Source: an uncultured Oscillospiraceae bacterium
GTDB lineage: Bacteria; Bacillota; Clostridia; Oscillospirales; Ruminococcaceae
Direction: 5' to 3'
Assembly: GCA_934457235.1 (NCBI GenBank)
Contig: CAKSHT010000120.1
Span: 1 to 6,554 of the forward strand
DNA length: 6,554 nucleotides
Shown: positions 1 through 5,053 of the stretch, piece by piece
Numbering within the stretch: the first letter of the stretch is position 1
How the letters are laid out: every line of letters starts with the position of its first letter
Notes under the pieces: generated by a model
What the model was told of the DNA's origin: nothing
Seen by the model: the letters and a program-made list of their open reading frames with translations, nothing else
Database searches by the model: none
Made by a program: the position numbers and the translations under genes

Positions 1-1997
1 ACGCTGGTGTTTATCCCGGCGGCGATATTCACCGTGAGCGTGTGGTGCTTCTTGTCAGTCAGAGGTCTGATCATGCGTATGGTATCGTCAAGGAACACAT
101 GCAGGTCGAACGGCTCGGAAGCGAGCACGGTCTTTCCGCTTTCTATCGCCGAGAGGTCAAGTACGTTGTTGATTATCTCAAGCAGGTGCTTTCCGGACGC
201 TTCTATCTTTTCAAGGCAGTCCGCTACTCTCGCGGTGTCGCTGATGTGCTCCTGCGCGATGGACGACATGCCGAGTATCGAATTCAGCGGCGTGCGTATA
301 TCGTGGCTCATCTGGCTCATGAACAGCGTTTTTGCGGAGTTTGCGTGCTGAGCCTGGTCAAAGGCGTCCCGCAGAGCCTGCTCAACGCGGGTCGCCTGCT
401 CGTGCTCACTGGTGATGTCACGTACGTAGGTCAGACCCCAGAGGTCGCCGGTTTCAAGGTCCTGGGTGAGTATCACGGCTTCGCGGAAATAACCCTTGCG
501 GTTGCCGATCTGAAATTCGTATTCCGTGTCGAAGCTGCGGCGGTGGCTGTTGAACATATCCGCGAGGGTCGCGGTGCAGAACGTTTTTGCAAAGACCTCC
601 GCAGCTGCCTTATCCGTGAAGTACTCTTTATAGGAGCATGGGAGAGTAAGCCCCATCTGCGGCAGCAGAGGGAGCGCGTTTTCCTGCTCGATTATCTCGT
701 CGTAAATGGTGTCCCTGGTAATATTGAATGTATAAACGGCGATGGCGTTGGACAGTATAGCCTGGCGGTACTGGCTTTCGGAGCGCAGCGCGCGTTCAAG
801 CCGCTGCTGGTATCGCAGCTCCTTCAGTTTCTCGGCGGTTATGGGCTGCACTGCGAGTATCGCGAGGCGCGGAGCGCCATTTTCGTCCCGTGCCGAAACG
901 AACGACTGTATACGCAGCCACTCCGGCTGACCGCTGCGGCGGTGGCATATCTCGCATTCGATGAACTTTTCGCCGGAGGAAAAGCGCCGTATCATATTTG
1001 CGAGGGAGAAATTGTATAATATCGCGCTTCTGTCCTCTTCGCTGCATTCGCACTGGTCAACGAAGCGCTTGAGCGCGTCGGGGTATTCTCCGATGACGTT
1101 GAAATTCTCGGCAAACAGTCCTGCCTTGTCGGTGGAGGAATAGAAGCTTCCGGTGCGCAGGTTGATGAGGTCGAGTATCTGGTAGGGCACGGCAAGACCG
1201 TTTATAAGCTGGTCGCGCAGCTCTTCCAGGAACAGCGCCCGGTGATCTGCGGTGATACGCCGTGCGACGATGAACACGGGATATTTCCCGGCGATTCTCT
1301 GCTTCATCTTCACGCAGCGATAGTTTATCCAGATGTACTCCCCATGGATCATCATGCGGAATTCACCGCGTACCTCGTCGTTCACGCTGAAGCTGCTGCT
1401 CAGTTCTTCGCGGGAGATCATATCGGCGAAACGCGCGCGGTCGTCCGGGTGGATTCTGCCGATTACGGAGCTGCGCCATGCGTCGTAGGTGCCCTCCTGC
1501 CCGGCGGAGAAGCTGGTGTTGAACGAGTCGTTGAGGACAAGCAGGCGGTTCCTGTCGATGTCGGTGAGGGCGCAGAAGCAGAAGCTGTCCAGGAGTTTTT
1601 CTGCAAACAGTCTTGTCAGCAGCTGGATATCCGGGTCATAGCGGTAAAGCGGCGTCCTGTCGGTCGGTATTCCTTTGAAGAATCCATAGATGGTCATCAC
1701 ACCGCCGTCGCTGGAGGCGAGCATGCCGGAGCTGTACGCCGTGAACATGCCTTTTGTCTTATGGCGCCAGCGGTACTTGGCTTCCGCCTTTATGCCGTGG
1801 ACAGTGCACTGAATTGCTTCCTTTATTGTTGGCACGTCGTCCGGATGGACGCACTCCAGCCAGCGCCGGAAATTCTCCTCCGGGTCAGAGTTGTCGTTCA
1901 GATCCATGACTTTCAGAAAATCGTCGTCAAAGAACAGCTGTTCCGGACTGCCGCCCCTTATTATCATTCTGAATGTTCCGGATATAATAGAGTCCAC
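1..1997 (-). CDS. Multi-PAS sensor histidine kinase, 3' end beyond the window
   Basis: A cytoplasmic signal-sensing kinase expected to autophosphorylate on histidine and pass the phosphate to a receiver domain. I translated 665 codons from a GTG at 1997. An in-frame TAA at 2018-2016 blocks longer starts, and AGGGGG sits 7 nt upstream of the GTG. The N-terminal half appears to be four PAS-like sensory modules at about residues 1-115, 140-250, 262-385 and 405-530. The first two carry the HPDD motif of PAS_3-type folds (51-54, 183-186). Helical linkers at about 386-410 and 528-558 lead to the H-box MSHDIRTPLNSILGM, with phospho-accepting His565 (codon 305-303) in a HisKA helix pair to about 620. 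The ATPase domain lies off the left edge. A receiver domain may follow, since related clostridial proteins are often hybrid kinases, but that is inference. No signal peptide or membrane span is visible, so it probably senses an internal cue. The ligand is unknown. Confidence 0.9.
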   Translation of the reverse strand, partial: MDSIISGTFRMIIRGGSPEQLFFDDDFLKVMDLNDNSDPEENFRRWLECVHPDDVPTIKEAIQCTVHGIKAEAKYRWRHKTKGMFTAYSSGMLASSDGGVMTIYGFFKGIPTDRTPLYRYDPDIQLLTRLFAEKLLDSFCFCALTDIDRNRLLVLNDSFNTSFSAGQEGTYDAWRSSVIGRIHPDDRARFADMISREELSSSFSVNDEVRGEFRMMIHGEYIWINYRCVKMKQRIAGKYPVFIVARRITADHRALFLEELRDQLINGLAVPYQILDLINLRTGSFYSSTDKAGLFAENFNVIGEYPDALKRFVDQCECSEEDRSAILYNFSLANMIRRFSSGEKFIECEICHRRSGQPEWLRIQSFVSARDENGAPRLAILAVQPITAEKLKELRYQQRLERALRSESQYRQAILSNAIAVYTFNITRDTIYDEIIEQENALPLLPQMGLTLPCSYKEYFTDKAAAEVFAKTFCTATLADMFNSHRRSFDTEYEFQIGNRKGYFREAVILTQDLETGDLWGLTYVRDITSEHEQATRVEQALRDAFDQAQHANSAKTLFMSQMSHDIRTPLNSILGMSSIAQEHISDTARVADCLEKIEASGKHLLEIINNVLDLSAIESGKTVLASEPFDLHVFLDDTIRMIRPLTDKKHHTLTVNIAAGINTS

Positions 1998-2004
1998 CGT
2001 GACG

Positions 2005-2010
2005 CCCCCT
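2005..2010 (-). promoter_or_regulatory. Ribosome binding site of the histidine kinase
   Basis: Read on the minus strand this is AGGGGG, preceded by an A8 tract and followed by 7 nt and then GTG. It decides the GTG start: the only in-frame alternatives are ATG codons from residue 11 inward, which have no comparable site. ugd uses the same AGGGGG form of site at a similar spacing, which supports both calls. Confidence 0.65.
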
Positions 2011-2022
2011 TTTTTTTAATAA

Positions 2023-2045
2023 CAGGCGGTCTATGACCGCCTCAG
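2023..2045. repeat. Palindromic direct repeat, copy 1
   Basis: This 23-bp sequence is identical to the copy at 2230-2252. Its core, AGGCGGTC-TAT-GACCGCCT, is an 8-bp perfect stem with a 3-nt loop, so it reads almost the same on both strands. It lies only about 26 bp upstream of the kinase start codon and would form a hairpin in the kinase mRNA leader if that leader begins upstream of it. Confidence 0.85.
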
Positions 2046-2066
2046 CTTGTCGAAAAAAACGATTTT

Positions 2067-2085
2067 GCCCGCGAAGCGGGCTTTT
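2067..2085 (+). terminator. Terminator-like hairpin with T4 tail
   Basis: GCCCGC-GAA-GCGGGC forms a 6-bp, all-G/C stem with a 3-nt loop, followed directly by TTTT on the plus strand. The geometry suits Rho-independent termination in the plus direction, but no plus-strand gene lies upstream. It may therefore block antisense readthrough or simply be a structural part of the palindromic element. Confidence 0.35.
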
Positions 2086-2091
2086 AAATCC

Positions 2092-2124
2092 GTTTTTTGC
2101 CACGGGTCTCCCGGGGCAAAAAAC
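2092..2124. other. Hairpin with T6 and A6 arms
   Basis: GTTTTTTGCC (2092-2101) pairs perfectly with GGCAAAAAAC (2115-2124). After one A-G mismatch an inner CGGG / CCCG stem closes on a TCT loop. The T run is on the 5' arm and the A run on the 3' arm on both strands, the reverse of an intrinsic terminator. It is therefore better read as a structural palindrome than as a stop signal. Confidence 0.6.
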
Positions 2125-2130
2125 ACTTCT

Positions 2131-2188
2131 ATCCCAGCAAGTGTGCGGGTTGGCGGCAAAGCCGCCAAGACGTGCGCGCAGCTGGGAT
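2131..2188. other. 58-nt compound stem-loop
   Basis: An outer stem ATCCCAGC / GCTGGGAT (2131-2138 with 2181-2188) encloses a possible G-U-containing stem (2141-2147 with 2173-2179). Inside that is a perfect terminal hairpin TGGCGGC-AAA-GCCGCCA (2151-2167). The three nested helices suggest a folded RNA or a cruciform-prone DNA segment. The wobble pairs in the middle helix work only for plus-strand RNA as I read it. No known RNA family is recognised. Confidence 0.5.
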
Positions 2189-2197
2189 GTTCGGCGG

Positions 2198-2220
2198 AAA
2201 AGTCACTTTAGTGACTTTTT
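2198..2220. terminator. Bidirectional A-stem-T terminator-like hairpin
   Basis: AAAAGTCACT (2198-2207) is the reverse complement of AGTGACTTTT (2210-2219). This gives a GTCAC / GTGAC stem flanked by A on the 5' side and T on the 3' side on both strands (T4 on minus, T5 on plus). It is the best candidate to end ugd transcription, about 85 nt past the ugd stop. The G/C part of the stem is short, so termination may be partial. Confidence 0.45.
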
Positions 2221-2229
2221 CGACGGTCT

Positions 2230-2252
2230 CAGGCGGTCTATGACCGCCTCAG
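2230..2252. repeat. Palindromic direct repeat, copy 2
   Basis: Exact 23-bp match to 2023-2045 and the inner border of the second inverted end of the palindromic element. It is followed immediately by another hairpin (2251-2272), so two stems stack head to tail just past the ugd stop codon. Confidence 0.85.
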
Positions 2253-2272
2253 GCTGCCGATAAAGGCAGCCT
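2251..2272. other. Hairpin just downstream of ugd
   Basis: AGGCTGCC (2251-2258) pairs perfectly with GGCAGCCT (2265-2272) across a 6-nt loop. It lies about 31 nt past the ugd stop on the minus strand. No T tract follows it in that direction, so it may protect the ugd mRNA 3' end or help a downstream terminator rather than terminate alone. On the plus strand a T6 run follows 10 nt later. Confidence 0.5.
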
Positions 2273-2303
2273 GGTATAGGTGTTTTTTCGATGAAGCAGG
2301 CTT

Positions 2304-3497
2304 TTAATCCCTGCTGTAGAGATCTCTTGTGTATACCTTGTCCTTTACGTCCGCGAGGTCGCTGCTCATGCGGTTTGCTACGATTATATCGGAGCGCTTC
2401 TTGAACTCCGAGAAATCGCCGCACACCTCATAGTCAAAGAACTTCTGCCCGGATTTCAGAGTAGGTTCGTAGATTATAACGCTTATGTTCTTCTTCGCAA
2501 GGCGCTTCATAATACCCTGGATAGAACTCTGACGGAAGTTGTCTGAATTGGATTTCATCGTGAGTCTGTAAATTCCGACGGTCTGTGGATTCATGGAAGC
2601 GATGTGATCCGCGATGTAGTCCTTGCGGGTCTTGTTCGCAGCAACTATCGCACTAATGATGTCGTTCGGGACGTCCGCGTAATTCGCGAGAAGCTGCTTG
2701 GTGTCCTTTGGCAGGCAGTAGCCGCCGTAACCGAAGCTGGGGTTATTATAGTGCGAGCCGATGCGTGGGTCAAGTCCCACGCCGTCGATTATCTGGCGGG
2801 CATTGAGTCCCTTCATCTCGGCGTAGGTGTCAAGCTCGTTGAAGTAAGCCACGCGCAGCGCGAGGTAAGTGTTGCTGAACAGCTTCACCGCCTCCGCCTC
2901 GGTGGGGTTGAGATGCAGCGTCGGGATATCTTCTTTGATCGCGCCCTGCTGGAGCAGCTTTGCGAATACGTCCGCACGCTGAACTGCGTCCGCGTCCTCC
3001 TGGGGAGCGCCGACGATTATTCTGGACGGATAGAGGTTGTCGTAGAGCGCCTGACCCTCTCGAAGAAATTCCGGCGAGAAGATTATGCGGTGCGCGCTGT
3101 CGGGATATTTCTCGTGAAGTCCCTTTGTGAAACCGACGGGCACGGTGGATTTCACCACGATGGTGCAGTGGTCGTTCACGCAGAGCACCTGCTCAACGAC
3201 GCTCTCAACGGACGAAGTGTCGAAGTAGTTCTTTTCCGGGTCGTAGTTGGTGGGAGTTGCGATTATCACGATGTCCGCAGAGGTGTACGCCGGGCGCCAG
3301 CCGTTTGTCGCAGTGAGCGTCAGCGGCTTCTCTGCCAGGTATTTTTCGATGTATTCATCGGCTATGGGCGATCTTCTGGAGTTGATAAGCTCAACCTTTT
3401 CCGGGATTATATCAACTGCGGTGACTTCGTTGTGCTGGGCGAGCAGCACGGCCATTGAAAGTCCCACATAGCCTGTTCCCGCTACAGTTATTTTCAT
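2304..3497 (-). CDS. ugd: UDP-glucose 6-dehydrogenase
   Basis: Oxidises UDP-glucose to UDP-glucuronate with two NAD+, in the cytosol, feeding capsule, exopolysaccharide or glycan synthesis. The 397-residue product matches the roughly 390-400-residue bacterial Ugd/HasB group. Visible landmarks are the Rossmann NAD loop GTGYVG (7-12), Asp29 at the end of the second strand, KSTVPVGFT (117-125), SPEFLREG (141-148), Lys205 and Asn209 in the central helix, and [11 protein letters not shown] with catalytic Cys261 and Asp265. The C-terminal nucleotide-binding half is complete to the TAA. Two adjacent ATGs are possible. I chose 3497 because it gives the usual MKI start and lies 8 nt after AGGGGG; 3500 would add one Met. 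The frame stays open to an ATG at 3725, but that stretch contains the promoter. No other polysaccharide gene is in view, so the sugar pathway served is unknown. Confidence 0.96.
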   Translation of the reverse strand: MKITVAGTGYVGLSMAVLLAQHNEVTAVDIIPEKVELINSRRSPIADEYIEKYLAEKPLTLTATNGWRPAYTSADIVIIATPTNYDPEKNYFDTSSVESVVEQVLCVNDHCTIVVKSTVPVGFTKGLHEKYPDSAHRIIFSPEFLREGQALYDNLYPSRIIVGAPQEDADAVQRADVFAKLLQQGAIKEDIPTLHLNPTEAEAVKLFSNTYLALRVAYFNELDTYAEMKGLNARQIIDGVGLDPRIGSHYNNPSFGYGGYCLPKDTKQLLANYADVPNDIISAIVAANKTRKDYIADHIASMNPQTVGIYRLTMKSNSDNFRQSSIQGIMKRLAKKNISVIIYEPTLKSGQKFFDYEVCGDFSEFKKRSDIIVANRMSSDLADVKDKVYTRDLYSRD

Positions 3498-3530
3498 CAT
3501 GGTTTCCCCCTGAAATTTTCTTTGTTTTCC

Positions 3531-3543
3531 GCGCTCGGAGCGC
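3531..3543. other. Short hairpin in the ugd leader
   Basis: GCGCTC-G-GAGCGC is a perfect inverted repeat around one base, realistically a GCGC stem with a 5-nt loop. It lies about 20 nt upstream of the ugd ribosome binding site on the minus strand, inside the predicted untranslated leader. It could affect mRNA stability or access to the ribosome site. No function is shown. Confidence 0.4.
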
Positions 3544-3551
3544 ATTCTGTG

Positions 3552-3567
3552 TGTACCAGGCGGTACA
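3552..3567. promoter_or_regulatory. Operator-like inverted repeat in the ugd leader
   Basis: TGTACC-AGGC-GGTACA is a perfect 6-bp inverted repeat with a 4-bp spacer. It lies about 15-30 bp downstream of the predicted ugd start of transcription, a position where a bound repressor could block the polymerase. Part of the half-site (GTACC) also occurs at 3594-3598, next to the -10 box. It could equally act as an RNA hairpin. The binding protein is unknown. Confidence 0.4.
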
Positions 3568-3587
3568 GTGCATAAATCAACTATTAT

Positions 3588-3616
3588 ATTATAGTACCAT
3601 ATGCGAAAAATGTCAA
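3588..3616 (-). promoter_or_regulatory. Sigma-A promoter of ugd
   Basis: On the minus strand TTGACA (3616-3611) is followed by exactly 17 bp and then TATAAT (3593-3588). Both hexamers and the spacing are full consensus. Transcription should begin near 3581, giving a leader of about 80 nt before ugd. A second overlapping TATAAT copy lies at 3588-3583. So strong a promoter suggests either high constitutive expression or control by a repressor. Confidence 0.9.
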
Positions 3617-3651
3617 GAGATGTATACGCGGTATCGTTCCAAATATTTTTC

Positions 3652-3671
3652 AAAAAATCAGCGTATTTTTT
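3652..3671. other. A/T-rich inverted repeat between the divergent promoters
   Basis: AAAAAAT (3652-3658) and ATTTTTT (3665-3671) are perfect inverted arms around CAGCGT. The A and T tracts sit between the two -35 boxes and could bend DNA or act as an UP-like element. The arms contain no G or C, so a stable RNA hairpin is unlikely. Confidence 0.3.
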
Positions 3672-3689
3672 ACGTACTTCAGAAGCCAC

Positions 3690-3718
3690 TTGATTTATCC
3701 GGAGAAAAGGTGTATAAT
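3690..3718 (+). promoter_or_regulatory. Sigma-A promoter of the prmA operon
   Basis: TTGATT (3690-3695) and a perfect TATAAT (3713-3718) are separated by 17 bp. The expected start of transcription is near 3725, giving a leader of about 30 nt. The -35 boxes of this promoter and the ugd promoter are 73 bp apart and face away from each other. Confidence 0.85.
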
Positions 3719-3756
3719 GTATCATGTACTATTATGCTTAATAAAGGAGAATTAAA

Positions 3757-4725
3757 ATGGATAATTTCATTCAGGCGGATATCTACACTGCATCACAGGC
3801 TATCGACGGCATAACCGGAGCGCTCCAGGATTACGGAATAACCGGCTTCATCATCAGCGACAGCGCGGATTTTGAAAGCTTCCTGGCGGACAAGAACGCG
3901 AACTGGGATTACGTTGACGACGAGCTGATGGGGCTGAGCAAGGTAGAGCCGCATATCACGATCTATGTACACGACAATACACAGGGCGCGGAAACCCTGG
4001 CGGCTATACGCTCTCTCATCGAGGGATGGAAGCAGACTGACTCCGACGGCTATTACGGCAACCTGCGCATGGAGCTTGCGAACGTCAAGGAAGAGGACTG
4101 GGCGAACAACTGGAAGAAGTACTACAAGCCGTTCCGCGTAGGCAGGAGTCTTGTCATCAAGCCGTCCTGGGAGGACGTGACCCCGGCTCCCGGCGAACGT
4201 ATCCTTGAGATAGACCCGGCTTCCACGTTCGGCACTGGACAGCACCACACAACGAAGCTCGTAATGGAGTCCCTGGAGGGCGTTGTGAAGCCCGGCGACC
4301 GCGTGCTCGACCTGGGCTGCGGCAGCGGAATATTATCCATTGCGGCGCTGCTTTTCGGAGCTGAGAAGGTCACCATGTGCGATATCTTCGAAAACGCCGT
4401 AAAGACCGCCTCCGAGAACGTTGAGAAAAACCACTTCACTCACGAGCACTACACCGCTTACTGCGGAAACATCATCGACGACGCTGCGCTCCGCGAAAAG
4501 ATCGGCGCCGGCTATGACGTTATCTGCGCGAACATCGTGGCTGACGTCATCATCGGCATGAGTCCGCTGTTCGGCAGCTTCATGAATCCGGAGGGCACGC
4601 TGCTCGTATCCGGCATAATCGATGAGCGTATGGACGAGGTGACCGCGGCTCTCACCGAAAACGGCTTCAAGATAAAGGAGAGCCGCAGCGAAGAGGGCTG
4701 GAACTGCATTATTCTCGGCAGATAA
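3757..4725 (+). CDS. prmA: Ribosomal protein L11 methyltransferase
   Basis: Transfers methyl groups from S-adenosylmethionine to amino groups of ribosomal protein L11 in the cytosol. The 322-residue product has the PrmA layout: an N-terminal substrate-recognition domain (about 1-110), a linker with EEDWANNWKKYYKPF (112-126), and a class I Rossmann methyltransferase domain. Motif I is VLDLGCGSG (183-191), the acidic residue after the second strand is Asp209, and ANIVAD (258-263) matches the catalytic-face ANIxAD motif. The family signature near DPGxAFGTGxHxTT appears here as DPASTFGTGQHHTT (153-166), so PGM/A is replaced by PAS/T. The rest of the loop is intact, so it is probably active. AAAGGAG lies 7 nt before the ATG. 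It is the first gene of a plus-strand run of three. L11 as substrate comes from family knowledge. Confidence 0.95.
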   Translation: MDNFIQADIYTASQAIDGITGALQDYGITGFIISDSADFESFLADKNANWDYVDDELMGLSKVEPHITIYVHDNTQGAETLAAIRSLIEGWKQTDSDGYYGNLRMELANVKEEDWANNWKKYYKPFRVGRSLVIKPSWEDVTPAPGERILEIDPASTFGTGQHHTTKLVMESLEGVVKPGDRVLDLGCGSGILSIAALLFGAEKVTMCDIFENAVKTASENVEKNHFTHEHYTAYCGNIIDDAALREKIGAGYDVICANIVADVIIGMSPLFGSFMNPEGTLLVSGIIDERMDEVTAALTENGFKIKESRSEEGWNCIILGR

Positions 4726-4756
4726 CGCCTCATGCGGGAGCTGCATATAATGCCGC

Positions 4757-4762
4757 AGGAGG
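4757..4762 (+). promoter_or_regulatory. Ribosome binding site fixing the start of the small membrane protein
   Basis: A perfect AGGAGG ends 8 nt before the ATG at 4771. The two in-frame upstream ATGs, at 4732 and 4750, lack such a site, and using them would place AGGAGG inside the coding sequence. The 4771 start also opens straight into the hydrophobic segment. Confidence 0.85.
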
Positions 4763-4770
4763 CGGTGTTT

Positions 4771-5049
4771 ATGGAGTTTCTGTACGTTTTTTCGCTGATG
4801 TTCCTTTCGATTTTCGGGCTGACGATGCTGATAAAGCTCGCGGTGTGCGCGCTGTTCTCGCGCGACCTGCACAGGCATGACGTGTACGTCCGCAGCGGCG
4901 AGGATATCGGCGGATTTGTCGAGCATATGCGCAGGGATCCCCGGGTGGCGAGGGTGGTTGTTCTTTCCGCCGGGAATGATTCCGACAAGGAGGCGCAGCG
5001 GCTCGCAGAAAAATACGGCAATGTATTCTTTATAAAAACAAAGCGGTGA
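4771..5049 (+). CDS. Small single-pass membrane protein, function unknown
   Basis: I do not recognise a family. The 92-residue product opens with a hydrophobic stretch (about 3-29, starting FLYVFSLMFLSIFG) that looks like one membrane anchor. The following RDLHRH is weakly positive and would favour a cytoplasmic C-terminus. Residues 36-88 alternate as predicted strand-helix-strand-helix-strand: DVYVR, EDIGGFVEHMRRD, RVARVVVLS, DKEAQRLAEKY, NVFFIK. That suggests a compact alpha/beta domain with no obvious catalytic motif. It starts 45 bp after prmA and ends 4 bp before recD2, so it is very likely translated from their shared mRNA. A role at the membrane is inferred from the anchor only. Codon use resembles its neighbours, with no sign of recent transfer. 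Starts at 4732 or 4750 are possible but less likely. Confidence 0.8.
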   Translation: MEFLYVFSLMFLSIFGLTMLIKLAVCALFSRDLHRHDVYVRSGEDIGGFVEHMRRDPRVARVVVLSAGNDSDKEAQRLAEKYGNVFFIKTKR

Positions 5050-5050
5050 T
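5045..5050 (+). promoter_or_regulatory. Ribosome binding site of recD2 overlapping the upstream stop codon
   Basis: GGTGAT matches the 3' part of the extended Shine-Dalgarno consensus (GGAGGTGATC) and contains the TGA stop of the upstream gene. With a TTG start only 3 nt further on, this looks like translational coupling: ribosomes finishing the membrane protein would reinitiate on recD2. Confidence 0.45.
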
Positions 5051-5053
5051 GAT

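Larger units (their letters stand above)
2024..2249. mobile_element. MITE-like palindromic intergenic element (non-coding)
   Basis: Positions 2024-2057 and 2216-2249 are imperfect terminal inverted repeats of 34 bp. By hand alignment 27 positions match and no gaps are needed. The inner 9 bp (GTCGAAAAA / TTTTTCGAC) are perfect. The outer 19 bp of each end are themselves a hairpin with an 8-bp stem (AGGCGGTC / GACCGCCT) and a TAT loop. The roughly 160 bp between the ends hold four more hairpins and no credible gene. This layout resembles a MITE or a complex REP/BIME-type repeat lodged between ugd and the kinase. I see no clear target-site duplication and no transposase, so mobility is inferred only. 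The alternative is a locally evolved terminator or structured-RNA cluster. Confidence 0.45.

Noticed and set aside
42..1019. A 325-codon open frame on the plus strand
   Set aside because: It lies antisense to the kinase, whose minus-strand translation has clear PAS and H-box motifs. The plus-strand product shows no family motif and looks like codon-bias shadow.
1242..2036. A 264-codon open frame on the plus strand
   Set aside because: Antisense to the kinase N-terminus, with no recognisable domain. It ends inside the palindromic spacer, as expected for a chance frame.
2023..2252. A CRISPR array suggested by the two identical 23-bp repeats
   Set aside because: There are only two copies, spaced by about 184 bp of other palindromes, with no regular spacers and no cas genes.
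2033..2263. A 76-codon open frame across the palindromic spacer
   Set aside because: It begins and ends with similar residues only because it spans the two 23-bp repeats. The rest simply reads through hairpin arms, and it has no ribosome binding site.
2005..2303. A known riboswitch or T-box in the kinase leader
   Set aside because: I could match no conserved riboswitch core or T-box sequence. The hairpins look like repeat palindromes and terminator-like stems.
2604..3458. A 284-codon open frame on the plus strand
   Set aside because: Fully antisense to ugd, which carries all its catalytic motifs on the minus strand.
3501..3725. A 75-residue N-terminal extension of Ugd from an ATG at 3725
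   Set aside because: The stretch contains the consensus ugd promoter and leader. Ugd proteins start at the MKI just before the GTGYVG loop, where a ribosome site is present.
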